Positions 31,800 to 44,334 are shown, counted from the stretch's first letter. The stretch is DNA of 47,885 bases from Chrysomallon squamiferum (GCA_012295275.1 CM022678.1:8728047-8775931); one strand, 5' to 3'. Numbers and translations are program-made. Notes: a model not told the origin generated them from the letters alone.

Positions 31800-32535
31800 T
31801 CAGATTTTGGTATTATTTAAATTGGGGAAAATGAAGGGTTTGCTGGGATACTCAATGTAAATATAGGTAATTAGGGTAATTAGAATATTTTATTAAAAAG
31901 ATTTTTTTTTAAATTAAAAAAACAAAACAACATTTATTTTATCTTTCTTTGTCATATTATTTAAATCGGGGAAAATTCAAGAGTTTAATATATTTAGAAT
32001 TATGTAATTAGGGGTAATTAGAATTTTTTATAAAAAAACAAAAACAAAACAACAACACTTTTATTATTATTATTATTATTATTTAAATGAGGGGAAAGTC
32101 TAGGGTTTGCTGGGGGTAATCAATGTAAATATAATTGAAGATTATGTAATTAGGGGTAATTAGAATTTTGTATATTTGCATCAGGGGAAAATCGAGGGTT
32201 TGCTGGGGTAATCATTGTATAAATATATTTAAAATTATGTAATTAGAGGTAATTACAATTTTTTAAATAAAAAACCAACAAAACAACAACAACATTATTT
32301 TTTTAATTTATTATTTAAATCAGGAGAAAATCAAAGGTTTGCTGGGGGTAATCAATTTAAATATAATTGAAGATTAGGGTAATTAGAACTTTTTTATATA
32401 AAACAAAACAAAAACAGCAGTTTTTTTACTGATCATATTTAAATCAGGGTAAATCAAGGGTTGTTGGAGTAATCATTGTATAAATATATTTAAGATTATA
32501 TAATTAGGGATAATTAAAATTTATTTATAACAACA
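31800..32535. repeat. Six degenerate tandem units, about 90-150 bp
   Basis: Landmarks GGGGAAAAT...AGGGTTTGCTGGGG and GTAATTAGGGGTAATTAGAA recur near 31820, 31968, 32085, 32180, 32320 and 32440, separated by A-rich tracts (AAAACAAAACAACAAC). It looks like an old satellite or transposon-derived array. Confidence 0.75.
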
Positions 32536-33138
32536 AAAAAAAACATTTTTTTGGACATAAAGTCATTTATGATAGACATTTGAAGATATACATGAAAATA
32601 CTATGTCTGATTGTAAATATCTGTGTTTCCCATTTTATCATCCTTACTGTATGAAAAATTATTCTGTTTGTATTTTATTTTTAGATATGAAAAGTAAAGT
32701 ATTTCAGTCATTTGTTCTTTCTCTTTTTTCTTTTTTTCTTTTGAATGGAACTTAATGATACATTTTTTGTTATATTTTTTATTCCAGTAAAAATGAGAAT
32801 TTTTAAAATATTTTTAAAATAATAACAATTATATAAAAAATGTTTACTATGTAACTATTTGTTAAATTTCAGTCACATTTTAATTCCTAATTGTTCAAAT
32901 CACAGAGAAAAGTTGAAGAAACATACCTTAATTATTCTCTTTTATTTCTATTTTGTGATTTAATATATTTTTTTAAATTTCAAAGTTAATATAAATATTT
33001 TTTTTTCCATTGGAAATCTGTTTCAATTTTCTGTTTTGGAACTAATCTGGAAAACTTGGAATTCTAAGAAAAGTTTTAGTAATTCATAAAAATAGTTGCA
33101 GGTCAGGGCAATTTCCTGTATATCAAAAAAAAAAAAAC

Positions 33139-33185
<47 letters not shown>

Positions 33186-34120
33186 CATCAGTGCCATACT
33201 ATTTCTCTGCTAAGACTTGATAGGCCCTTAACTGTAACATTTGTAATAAAAAATATTCCAATTTTATGTTATTTTAATCTTTATAAATCTGCAATATGTC
33301 TAATATAACATTTGTAATTAAAAAAATATTCCAATCTTATATTATTTTAATCTTTATAGCTCTGAAATAAGTCTAAAAAAAAACAATTTTGATTTTGACA
33401 TTTGTAATAATTAAAAAAATTCCAGTTGTTTTAATCTTTATAAGTGTGCAGTCTAAAATGGCATTACCCAACAGTCCTAAAATGGTTTTTATAGAAGTGT
33501 CCTGGTTTTTAGAAATATTTTGTTTATATTTTAATTATTTATCAATGTTAACAGATGCAAGTTGAAATAAAGTGTTCTTGGAACATACCTACATGTTTAT
33601 ATTGATTCCATTTACACAACTTTATATGTATATTACAAGATATATTATTATTCAATATTTGTCTTTTGTTGTATTAAAAGTGAGAAACAAATAATAATTC
33701 TTGTTCATTCTAAAATGTAATACAAATTCTTTGATACATTATGGATTAAAGTTCCACAGAGGCCCTTCCTGGAATGATAACAAATATATTGTATCTCTCA
33801 TGTAACCAAAACTTTATTTTTTCTTTTCTTTTCTTTTCTTTTTTATTTTTTTGTGTGGTGGCTCTTACAAAGTTCTGTGTAATGTATTTATATTAAATTT
33901 AAAAAAAATACATTTATGTTTACATATTAAAGAAGGAAAAAAATTCACAATTTCTGAATGTTTCATTCCTTATACTAGCAAATGTTAATTCATTTTGTTG
34001 TTAAATAACAAAGTCATGAATTAAAAGTATCTAAGTGTTTGTGGTCATGTGTGTGTATATGCGTGTGAATGTGCACCTCTTTACTTGGTAGTTTGAAACT
34101 CATTTTAATGAATAGAAAAA
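32536..34120. other. AT-rich non-coding stretch
   Basis: Contains (ATT)n at 33142-33184 and tandem-like TGTAATAAAAAATATTCCAA segments near 33240-33440. No gene. Confidence 0.55.
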
Positions 34121-34123
34121 GAC

Positions 34124-34125
34124 AA

Positions 34126-34157
<32 letters not shown>

Positions 34158-34197
34158 GTCATTATTATTATTACTACTATTGCAATTATTATTACTA

Positions 34198-34286
<89 letters not shown>

Positions 34287-34287
34287 G
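34124..34287. repeat. (TTA)n compound microsatellite
   Basis: About 160 bp of TTA/CTA/TTG triplets. The leucine/isoleucine frame over it is an artefact. Confidence 0.95.
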
Positions 34288-34619
34288 TAATGACAGTCTT
34301 TGACTAGGAGTAGTGAGTATAAATAAAAAAAATACAGAAAAAAGGTTTCCAGATTAAAAGCCTTTTATTTATTAAGATTATTAAAGGCTTGAGGTAATGT
34401 TATATTGATAACTAGAGGTAGAATGGTAACCTTTGACTTAGTAGTTTAAGTTGGTGTATAGAGAGACATGCAGTGTTAGTTTACACTGAAACACTGATTA
34501 GTTTGTAGAGATCATCTGAGAATAAAAGTCATTAATGTAATATTTTATTATGTGTCTCTATTCATTTATCCTTTCATTCATCTATCTTTTTACACATCCA
34601 GTGTCTTTGTGAGTGTTTA

Positions 34620-34658
<39 letters not shown>

Positions 34659-35290
34659 TAATCAGAAAGAAGAGATACATAGAGTGTGTGAGTCTTTTTG
34701 TATGAGTGTGTGTGTGTGTGTGTGTGTTTGTGTGAAATTTATATTTATATAAAAGGTTACCACTGGTTTCAGACTTAAGATAACAAACTTACATTGTAGC
34801 TGTAAAGCAGTATGCAAGTAATTCAAAAATTGAGTGTAAAAGACAGGAATTTAAAGAGACATGGAAAGAGATGGTATGTTAATCAGAAAGAACAGATACA
34901 TAGAGTGTCTGTGATACTCTCAGTGTGAATGATATATGTCAACTACAGTGTGTGTGTGTGTGTGTGTGTTTCTGTGTTGCATGTTTTGTGTATATACAAG
35001 TTATTGTTAGTGAGTATATGTCTGTCTATATGAATATGTGACTAGATTAAAATTTGACTGTTTATGTGTTTGTATATTTGTCTGCATATGAGCACAGGCA
35101 AATGGATGTGTATTACAGTAATAGTAAATATGAGATTATTTTTGTACTTTGTGTCTGTATGTATGAAAGTGGGGTATATGTTGTACATGTATTTGTTTAT
35201 GTGTGTATGTACATGTATTTATGTTAGACTGTTTACGTCTGTAGCCTACCCATTATATGTGAGTGTGTGTGTGAGTTTGTGTGTGTGTAA
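34288..35290. other. Non-coding stretch with (TG)n tracts
   Basis: (GT)n at about 34624-34655, 34706-34729 and 34949-34970. A segment near 34660 (TTAATCAGAAAGAAGAGATA CATAGAGTGT) recurs near 34878. No gene. Confidence 0.65.
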
Positions 35291-35295
35291 TAGTT

Positions 35296-35458
35296 TGTAT
35301 ATATATATATATATATACATACATATATGTATATGTGTATTTGTGTGTTGTTTCTGTGTGTATGTATGAATGTGTATGTATGTATGTGTGTGTATGTATG
35401 TGTGTATGTATGTGTGTATGTATGAATCTGTGTATGTATGTATGTATGTGTGTATGGA
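35296..35458. repeat. (TA)n and (TATG)n microsatellites
   Basis: TA run at 35300-35318, then TGTATG/TATG repeats to 35455. Open frames on both strands here are artefacts. Confidence 0.9.
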
Positions 35459-35559
35459 ACACTGGGTGGAGTTGTTGATTATCAACCTGCTAAACACTTG
35501 TTTATTAAACACTCTTTTATCCTCTTTCCAAGCTAAAAGAACCAACTCCTGGCCTGTCA

Positions 35560-35673
35560 CTATCATTTTATTTATTTATTTATTTATTTATTTATTTTTC
35601 TTTATTTCTTTGTTTTTATTTATTCATTTTTATTTATTTATTTATTTATATTTATTTATTTATTTATTTGTTT

Positions 35674-35720
<47 letters not shown>

Positions 35721-35800
35721 TTTTTTCTTTATTCCTTTATTTGTTTTTATTTATATCTTTATTTTTGTTTATTTCTTTCTTTATTTTTTTAATTTGTTTT
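35560..35800. repeat. (TTTA)n tract
   Basis: About 240 bp of TTTA tetramers with interruptions, one of the longest simple tracts in the window. Confidence 0.95.
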
Positions 35801-37380
35801 TTATATACAAATAAGCAGACTGGACAAGTGCAGGAGTCTGTTTCAATCACAGGGTGACAACATTTGTGATAAACTGGAAGTTTCAGCTTGATGTGATTGT
35901 GAGAAAAAAAAAAAATAGATTCTTTGTGCTTAGATTAATCACTGGATTCATGTATACGTGTGGAAGTATGGGACTGAAAGATGGATGGATGATGAATAAG
36001 AGATATAAATGGATGAAGTAAAATGGTTAGTCTGGTTAGAGATAGGGAGGGATGATATATTCACATAATATCCAAATACAATAACTCATTGGATATTTGG
36101 GTATGGGTGTGCGTGTGTGTGTTCACATTAACATTTATATATAATTTGTGAGAGCTTGTGATTCATTTTTATTTATTTGTTTATCTACAATATCTCTGGC
36201 ATGTTTTGATAATAATGATAATTTTGATATGGTAGTTATAACAGTAAAGATTCAAATTAATAAACAAATAATACAATACTTTCAAATATGAATACATTTT
36301 TTTAAAATGAACTGTTGTAGTAAAATATCTCAACAGTACCTATCATATTCACATTTACTATAGTATCAACTACACTGTATCTGCTACACCCATAGTATAC
36401 TACTATATCCCATATCAACTGTATTCCATATCTACTAGAGTCATATAAATGATATTTCAGAATGTTTGATGCACTTCTTAGTGGTACCTACAGGTGTGAT
36501 TCCAAGTTATGAACACATACAAGATAAAATTACATCATTTTATTCACCTGTTCATAGGCTCTGCATTTTTTGTACATCTACAGGGGGAACTAAAAATAGA
36601 CATGGATACAATTTTGTGCATGCGTTTTGAAAGAAATATAATCCAAAATGCATGTTTGTTTTTTCTTTAAAATCCAAAATAAGATTACACCTGTTTATTT
36701 ATTTATTTAATTTTCTTACACTAAACAGTTTAAACTAGACTTTGATTTTTTCATTTTATTTTGTTACAACACATTTCAGAATCAGAAAATTCAAATAATC
36801 TTATAGACCTTCTAATTAATATACCTATGAATTTATCCATTTAAGAAATTTACTTAATATAATTGTAACAGAAGAAATTATGATTATTAAATACTTTATT
36901 TGGGTTAATATGTCAAAACAATATAAATAAAAATTATCCTCATAAATAGGAATTTGTTACTGCAGTTTGATAATGCTGGCTAAAAGATTATAATTGAAAA
37001 CAAAATAAATTGCAATATTTATTTCAACAAAAATACTTTTTCATATGAAAAATATAATTTTAGAAAAACTATTAAAAATTATAAGATTTCTGATTTATCC
37101 AGTAAAACTATATTAATAAAATATAGACTATGAAATAAAAAAGAATACCAAGACATTTGTTTACAAAAATGTTTTAAATTAATATATAATTTGACAGACA
37201 AAGTAACCTGCAAAATACTAATTAAGTAAATTTCTAATTTCTTATTTTATCTTCAAAACAACAAATACATGCATATGTAGGTTTACATATTTCCTTCCAT
37301 TTTATGTTTTATTGGGTAAATCTTTACCACAAGTCTTGGTATTTAATTATTATTTAAGATTTGGATTATATGATTAAGTA
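35801..37380. other. AT-rich stretch, no gene seen
   Basis: No exon, repeat array or element recognised beyond short homopolymers. Confidence 0.5.
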
Positions 37381-37391
37381 AAAAAAAAAAA

Positions 37392-37440
<49 letters not shown>
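37381..37440. repeat. (A)n(AAT)n microsatellite
   Basis: Poly-A followed by AAT triplets. Confidence 0.9.
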
Positions 37441-37445
<5 letters not shown>

Positions 37446-37950
37446 TTAAAAACACGAAACAAGAAATAAATTTTAAAAAGAAGAAAACAATGTCTTTCTT
37501 AAAATAAACATTATTTTATTATTATTATTTTTAATGTAAGTAATCATATTCACTTTCTTTTCAAATTTATATCATAAAACTTAATGTCATATTTTTCACC
37601 ACTGTTTGAAATACACTTTGAAATAAACATCATTTTCCCTATCATGTATTGTCTGAATGTTTTTATTTTTTTCACTCATTAGTATCATTTGAAATATTTG
37701 TTCTTGTTTAAGACTGCTGCAGACTTGACTGTACTTGGTGCTGTGTCTGGTCAAACATTTTTCTCACTGCTGTGACTGACTGAAAAAAAGAGGCAGAACT
37801 GAATCCAGTATCTGTTTCATGATTTCTGAATCAGTCTGGCATCAACTATCAAAACTTTGATAGCCAAAACTCAAATCTTCATCAAACTTGGCCACGGATT
37901 TTCATTTCTGCTTTCACATTTCTGTGAACTGAACTCCATCAAACCATCCT
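37441..37950. other. Non-coding stretch, possible weak minus-strand coding near 37740-37940
   Basis: A short minus-strand piece (VAKFDEDLSFGYQSFDS) stands between stops. Support is too weak to call an exon. Confidence 0.35.
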
Positions 37951-37953
37951 ATA

Positions 37954-37970
37954 AATAATAATAATAATAA

Positions 37971-38001
<31 letters not shown>

Positions 38002-38046
38002 AAGAAGAAGAAGAAGAAGAAGAAGAAGAAGAAGAAGAAGAAGAAG

Positions 38047-38081
<35 letters not shown>

Positions 38082-38083
38082 CT
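37954..38083. repeat. (AAT)n(AAG)n(AAC)n compound microsatellite
   Basis: Three different triplet runs abut: AAT to about 37971, AAG/GAA to about 38048 (roughly 25 units, uninterrupted), then AAC to about 38082. Confidence 0.95.
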
Positions 38084-38484
38084 AATAATTATGATATTAA
38101 CACTAATACTAATACTAATATTAATACTAAAAATTGTTATTACAATAAAGTAACACTCTCTATATATATTTATATATATTAGGGCTACTTAATTTACTGC
38201 TTCAAAACTTACTTATCAATATTTTGCATCAAGTAATTGAAATATAAAGTAGCATCATGTTCCACTATTGTTCCCTGAAATAGTTGTCCTATTTTTATAA
38301 TATTTTATTTTAAAACTATTTAAAAATCTGTATTTCCAAAATACAACATTCATAAATATTGTGTCACCAGATGAATTGCTGCTATCATTTTACTGTTACT
38401 GTCTTTGTCAATAGAATAACATTAAAACCATTTTTCTCAAGAATCCAAATCAAATACAACAAGGTGTAACAAAAAGGGCAGTAC

Positions 38485-38611
38485 CTGATGTAAATGAAGA
38501 TTTTATAACATAGCTGGGATCCTTCCTCCAGTTTGTTCAGATTGTAGTCAGCCAATGTTTCACCAGAAATCTTCACAGTCAGGTAGACTTGTAGTGTCTC
38601 ACACCAGAGAA
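38485..38611 (-). CDS. Unrecognised exon, perhaps SEA-like
   Basis: The acceptor is TTTCACACAG and the donor CATCAG|GTACTG. The open frame reads LWCETLQVYLTVKISGETLA, DYNLNKLEEGSQLCYKIFIY, IR. The pattern of hydrophobic strand, D-Y-N, E-E-G-S-Q-L-x-Y-K is loosely like a SEA domain, which is found beside EGF repeats in extracellular proteins. The match is from memory and weak. Confidence 0.35.
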
Positions 38612-39870
38612 CTGTGTGAAATTACAAAAATATGTGATATACTGAAATTTAAAAAACAATCACATTTAGCCATCATCACAGAAGTCATAAAACAAATGTT
38701 TATAATAATAACAATAACAAAATAAAAATAACAATAATGATGATTAAGAACAGATAAATAAATTATATTAATAATAATAATGATGACAGTAAGAAGAAAA
38801 ACAATAAAATGAAATCATAAATAAATAAATAATCCATTTAACGAAGGACCCTGTCTAATAATAAAGATTCTTTCATGATTTTATCTTTTCATTCTTCGTT
38901 ATTTTCCCCAATCCTTGACAATTTTAGGCTACTTAATTATTGCATAAACATATTAAATTCCTTACAAATGTTACAGAGAAATAAAACTTTTGCTACATAC
39001 CAGAGGAAAGTGGTTTCAGCTGTTTTTCAGATAATCCTCACAGGTTCTTGATAAAACAAAATTGGCATCTATGAAAAAAAATAAAACATCATAAAAAGAA
39101 AATTGTATCTGATCATTCTTTGAAGGTAAATTTTCTATCAAACAAAATTTATAATTAAAATAAACCATATATCTGTGATACTCAAGGACTCATTCTTATA
39201 AACTAAATAAAAAAACAGAAACAACTAACCTCTGAATCCAGTGAAAATGCAGGTGACATCACATCACCAATAGCAGATCAAAATGCGGAAGAAGGATTTC
39301 AACTTTCAGCAACAAGCAGTCACAGTTTCTGAAATACTGAACATAGAAAAAACTGAGTTGTATAAGCATATAACAAAATACATGCATAAAAATACAATAA
39401 ATGGTTATAGTTAAAAACTTTTATCTAATTATACATTTCTCTACATTAAATATTTAAATAAAACTTTTAACAATAAAATAATATATCAAATTTCCTGAAT
39501 ATAAGACAATTATCTCTCTATTATTTGAAATTTTAGAGATTTGTTCATTTACACACACAGCAATGTCAGACTCAGTCTGCTAATACAAAGACTCCTGGAA
39601 GAAGTTTATTCAATAAAATACTATCAAAAATATGTTTTGTTGTTGTGTTTGTATAATGTCCAAGTCTGTCCTCATTAAGAACAATCTGTTACCACTACTG
39701 TCTTCTGATCAAAGTGTTTTCTGAATTCTGTTTCTTAGGATTAATGTAAACATCAAGGTTAATGTAAAATGGCATATGTCCTTTACCATCACCCTCACCG
39801 TGACCTTCACCTACATAATTTTCAGTTATCCTTGTGTTAGTGAAGTATCAGACACTGAAATCACACTTAC
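38612..39870. other. Intron-like stretch with faint minus-strand exon borders
   Basis: Possible splice-bounded pieces at about 39002-39065 and 39240-39346 have internal stops. No firm gene. Confidence 0.35.
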
Positions 39871-40317
39871 TTGTTCATCTGGTGTTGAGATTCAGAGAAA
39901 CAGTGGCTTCCAGTTATCTCCCCTTGACTGGAAATACATCAGCTGTGATGGGTGATGTTTGAGGAGGTTTCCTAGGCTTTGTTGGAGATGTTGTCCTCTT
40001 TCTGGGAGTCTCGTCTCTTTCCTCTGCTTTTCAATGATTTAAGTGTTTTTCTTTGGCTGGTTTTAGCTCAGCTGACATTAAAGGTTCAAGTTTTTCTCCA
40101 TGATCACTGACATTCGACTGTTGAGATTGGTCACCTGGTGTGACACTCTTCAACTTCTTGCTGTCAGAATCGTTGTAGTTCAACATGGTCGGCTGCAGTG
40201 TCTGTGGGGCTCAAGGTCACCAACATTGAGCTGATCATCAGCAAAACTTTGACTCGACATTAACCAAGAAAGTGGACAACTCACTGGTCTGATTCTGATT
40301 GGTGGGTGCAGCCTCAT
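39871..40317 (-). pseudogene. Unrecognised polar protein exon, frameshifted
   Basis: The acceptor ATCTGCTCAG-like border at 40318 and donor GAACAA|GTAAGTG bound 447 nt. Pieces: MSSQSFADDQLNVGDLEP; LNYNDSDSKKLKSVTPGDQS, QQSNVSDHGEKLEPLMSAEL, KPAKEKHLNH; then ERDETPRKRTTSPTKPRKPP, QTSPITADVFPVKGR, stop. It is rich in S, K, P and acidic residues, so an intracellular disordered region is likely. At least two frame changes are needed. The family is not recognised. Confidence 0.45.
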
Positions 40318-41064
40318 CTGAGCAGATAAATAAATAAATAAACAAATCAATCAATCAATAAAATACTTAATCTGATATGTAGATGGTAAAAAGTGTAGTG
40401 TGTGTTTACAAGATACTAATGTAATTTGTGTGTATGTGCATGTCTACCTACTGATATATTATTAACAAACTGCAACTTCCTGCATTAAATTAAATTAAAC
40501 TTAATTATGTTTAGAACAATGAGAAATATTTAAATAAAAACAACTTAAATTAAAAACAATGCAGCAGTTCAAACTTTATTGAAGCAGACTATAATTGTGT
40601 CCTCAGTGACTGATAGAAGTTCACTGGATGTGTTAAAAGTTGTAATTTGTCTGAAAGTTTTAAAATTGCTTGTTCAAAATGTTAAATTTAAAATATGATA
40701 AATTATACAAAACATGCACACCAAATATCATTTTCCTTCTCCCTCTCTCCCTGAATCTCCATTCCTTAATCCTCAGTCTTTTTCTCATACATTCATACAT
40801 TTGCATGTTTATCTGCAATCATCATAATCCTTCCACCTTCTTTTCAGCTATCATTTAATAATCAAAGTAGAAAAATGAATACTTTAACTATACCTCAGCT
40901 TTAACTGAAATATAATTTACCAAAATATAAAAGGAAGAAAAGTAAATCAACTTTGACAGAGTCAAACTAACTCAGTTTAAAAAAAAAAAAAAAAAAAATT
41001 CAAATTTTAATATTTAACAAGATAAAAAATATAAATAAATAAATAAACAAAAACAACAGCAAAC
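40318..41064. other. AT-rich spacer
   Basis: Poly-A at 40979-40998, otherwise nothing recognised. Confidence 0.45.
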
Positions 41065-41129
41065 CTGATGGCTAGGACAGCACATTCTACTGAAACAACT
41101 TCACTGGCATATGCCAACATCAGCACATT
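41065..41129 (-). pseudogene. Possible EGF-like exon fragment
   Basis: CTTTTAG acceptor and CATCAG|GTTTGC donor. One frame begins CADVGICQ and then stops. Very weak. Confidence 0.2.
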
Positions 41130-41454
41130 CTAAAAGAAAAAGTAAATAAAATAATAATAATAATAAAATAATAATAAAAATAATAACTAAGCAGTTATAA
41201 ATAAATAACTAATACTTCTGTTATTATCAAAATTTAAATGTAACTTTATTATTCAGACAAATTGGGCTGTGTGATATCTTCAGTATACTTTGTTATTAAT
41301 AAATAATGTAACATAATTATTATAATATTAAACTGATTACAAAACAATAGCAAATAAGTGATTTTTATTACACTATTTTATAATCAATAAAGAGTTGCTA
41401 CAAATCTTATTTTACTCTCTAAAACACAAACATAAAATATATTATACTCACAAC

Positions 41455-41560
41455 TCAGAATGGTGCAGTTTGCATAAGAATGGTTTCTGTAACTGGTGAT
41501 TCATCCTTCTCCATGATGTAAATTCCATTTCTTGACAGATCTGAATAATAATACAGTCAC
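41455..41560 (-). CDS. Terminal exon candidate, mirror of 22560-22672
   Basis: From the inner acceptor at 41541, the frame DLSRNGIYIMEKDESPVTET, ILMQTAPF ends in TGA with no interruption. From the outer acceptor (41561), the other frame reads GDCIIIQICQEMEFTSWRRM and stops at 41448-41450. The left copy breaks the first frame with TAA, so the copies differ in which product they could encode. Confidence 0.4.
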
Positions 41561-41721
41561 CTACGAAAAATAGCAATGTCAATAGTAAATATAATGTTTA
41601 ATTTTTGAAAGTACATGATTTTTTTTGTTATCAATCTACATTTGTCTGATAAATGCATTTTTCTCTGCCTTATTATCGTTTGTGAATGTTATAATAAATT
41701 GATTTACATATGAAATTGCCA

Positions 41722-41738
41722 ACACACACACACACACA

Positions 41739-41813
<75 letters not shown>
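41722..41813. repeat. (CA)n(CT)n microsatellite, long form
   Basis: CA run then about 36 CT units; the left mirror (22347-22398) has about 15 AG units. Confidence 0.95.
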
Positions 41814-41815
<2 letters not shown>

Positions 41816-41918
41816 AATACGATTATAGTTTATACGGTGAACACCTCTCTTTCTGCTTCTTTCACACATACACTGATACAGTGATACACATTACACATTA
41901 CATCATGATCATGTTTAC

Positions 41919-42030
41919 CTCGTTCCATGGCTGAAAATGTGCGCATAATCCGCATTCGATTCACGCTTGGAATCACACAAACATAAAACATCCCAATCCA
42001 TTTGGATTCTCGTGAAATATTTCCAAAATT
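41919..42030 (-). CDS. Mirror of the 22135-22246 exon
   Basis: Both alternative frames described for the left copy are open here too. ATG for MDWDVLCLCDSKRE is at 42001; donor GAG|GTAAAC. Confidence 0.45.
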
Positions 42031-42681
42031 CTATTAAATTGAATAATCAACAAATAAAACGTTACCGAATTAAAAACAAAAATAAACTGGCTGTCAAACA
42101 TCAGTTCATACTGGTTTGAAAAGCGTAGCATACATTCGAATCCGTTTATGTTCGAAACATCGTGGTTTATCGAGACTAGCCTGGCCTTAACCTAATTTTA
42201 TTTAGTATTTAAGAAGTCATTAATTTGTTTATTCTCACAAAAATTATTATAAAATTTGTAGAAATTTATTCTGTATTCATTTCTGAGCTAAAAATGAAAT
42301 TAAGAAAAATATCCATAATAATTATAAATATTATTAATATTAATAAATAAATAATTGCGATAATAATTTTTAAGAAACAAAAAAGAATTGTTTTAAATAA
42401 ATAAATAAAAAATATAGTAAATTAATAAAATAAAATAAAATAAAGTTAACTTAAAAAACAAAAATGCAACACAAAAAAATAAAATAAAAACGGGATAAAA
42501 AGCAGTCATAACTATTAACTATTCTTAAAAAACAAGGACCCCCCCCCACCCCCGAAACCACCACCACAAAATAAAAACACTTCCTCATAGTTAAAAATTA
42601 AAGTTTAAATGAAACAGATATATGATTGTATTTTATTTAATTATTATTTTTTTAATTATTATTAATATTTTTTGCTACCAG
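42031..42681. other. Spacer between divergent exons
   Basis: Mirror of 21499-22134; contains a C/CA-rich patch near 42539-42568. Confidence 0.45.
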
Positions 42682-42891
42682 GCCTTTTTCTGAGGAAGAA
42701 CGGATTCTGTTGGATATATACAGAGGACTCGAATGTCTCCGTCTATTCGACCGAGATGATCCGAACGGTCCCGATCACTTTTCCGATACTGGGTCAGCGA
42801 GACTCGTGGTTTTGTTTATCAAGACTACAGTTAGCGCCATGCCTATCCGGTCGAGAAAGTTAGTGTTATAAACCGATTTTGGCAAATTCAG
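42682..42891 (+). CDS. CpG-rich exon encoding an unrecognised 62-residue segment
   Basis: The acceptor is TTGCTACCAG and the donor TTCAG|GTAAGC. Entering in phase 2, the frame is open from 42683 to a TAA at 42869: PFSEEERILLDIYRGLECLR, LFDRDDPNGPDHFSDTGSAR, LVVLFIKTTVSAMPIRSRKL, VL. The charge pattern looks like a real protein. A second frame (NGFCWIYTEDSN...) is also open over most of the exon. Stops before the donor in each frame allow the alternative that this is a 5' untranslated exon. It is the first segment of the EGF gene model here. Confidence 0.45.
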
Positions 42892-43246
42892 GTAAGCCGA
42901 TAAGTCCACTTTATCGAACTACTAGCAAACCTTTTGTATGAAATAAATATTTGAGATTAATACTGACTCTTGTGTTATATCTTATAGAGAAAAAGGCGAC
43001 TTCCCCATAACCATTTTACCATCCCAATCGCCGAAACGGAACTTTGGTCGCAATTAATTCTCAAACATTCTGACTTAATAATTTATAATTTTAATATTTT
43101 CGGTAACTTTTAAATATTTTTTTAATTTCTTTTTGTTTCGAAATTATATGTGATAAATTTTATAACTTTTTTTTTTTTTTTTTTTTTTTTAACTACAATT
43201 TATTTATTAGGCTTGTCAATGATAAATGTAATTTTTCTCTCTACAG
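42892..43246. other. Intron-like stretch
   Basis: CpG-rich start, then a T homopolymer near 43169-43190. No gene. Confidence 0.5.
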
Positions 43247-43416
43247 GATAAACAAGTCTTCTGCTGACCAGAAAAAAGACCAAGGTTGACCACTTGACCA
43301 TGTGTGTAGTGAAGCGTTCATTGAAAAACATGACTTCTCCAGTCCTGCCAGTTAAGAGAAATTTGTACAGACTCAGACACTGAGATGTGCTCAACATGTT
43401 TGTAAACAGATGCTGG
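43247..43416 (+). pseudogene. Cysteine-containing exon with two in-frame stops
   Basis: Mirror of 20776-20945 with the same TGA and TAA (PLDHVCSEAFIEKHDFSSPA; EKFVQTQTLRCAQHVCKQML). The minus-strand frame over it is a shadow. Confidence 0.45.
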
Positions 43417-43762
43417 GTATAATGGACAAATAATTCAGTTTACTACAAGATTTTATAAATTACTTAATGCCACCTGAGAATGTTTTAATATTAATATTAT
43501 TTTAATTTTGTTACTATTAATTAGGTATGTTTAGTGAACAATGAGTTAACAGTGAAAAGACAGTGATTTATATCTATCATTAATTAATTCTATAATTATT
43601 GTTTGTTTATTTAATTTTTTAAATGATAAAATAAAGTCATTATCATTTTTGAACTCATGCTGTTTTAAATGTTGTTTATATTAATATTAAATTGAGGTAA
43701 ACAAAAAACTGATTAGAAACAAGTCAAAAACATTTTAAAATAATAAATTACTTTTGTTTCAG
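43417..43762. other. Intron-like stretch
   Basis: AT-rich; no feature recognised. Confidence 0.5.
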
Positions 43763-43865
43763 ACTGAGAATGTAGAAGTCAGGGTTTGACATGGGAACAG
43801 ATTTCTCATAAAGCTGAAGGCAGTTTATGTCACTATGGTTTCTACTAGAAAAAAGTATGAGAAAG
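43763..43865 (+). pseudogene. EGF-like exon remnant
   Basis: Mirror of 20319-20421; TTTGTTTCAG acceptor, AAAG|GTTAGT donor; ECRSQGLTWEQISHKAEGSL readable in one frame. Confidence 0.5.
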
Positions 43866-43986
43866 GTTAGTAGTTTGTTTTCTTTGAACTGTAGTGTACC
43901 TATCAAAGCAAAAAGTTCAAGGGCTGCCTGTCTTGTCTCAGATGAAAAAGTCCTTGGTTTCAAAAATATTGAAATAAGCATTTTAC

Positions 43987-44019
<33 letters not shown>

Positions 44020-44278
44020 ACTTGAATTTTATTTTATATATTTTAAATTGCATTGAGCGATTAAACCAAGTTTTTCCTCTGTACCCTGTATTACCTTGAA
44101 TACAACAAAGATAACAGAAGATTTATTTTAAGAAGTTTTTTATCTGTGTCAGTCACGCGGTCAGCAGATTGTTGGAGACAGAAATATTTGATGTCAATTA
44201 TAGTCTGTACCCTTATTAAATCATAGACATCCCTCTTTCTTAATAACAATAATAATAATTATATTACTATTATTATTA

Positions 44279-44334
<56 letters not shown>

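Noticed and set aside
34069-34290. Leucine/isoleucine-rich ORF
   Set aside because: Produced by a TTA microsatellite.
35064-35792. Cys/Val/Tyr, His/Thr and Phe/Ile/Tyr-rich ORFs on both strands
   Set aside because: They track TG, TATG and TTTA simple repeats.
41636-41869. Arg-Glu repeat ORF
   Set aside because: CT/GA microsatellite read on the minus strand.
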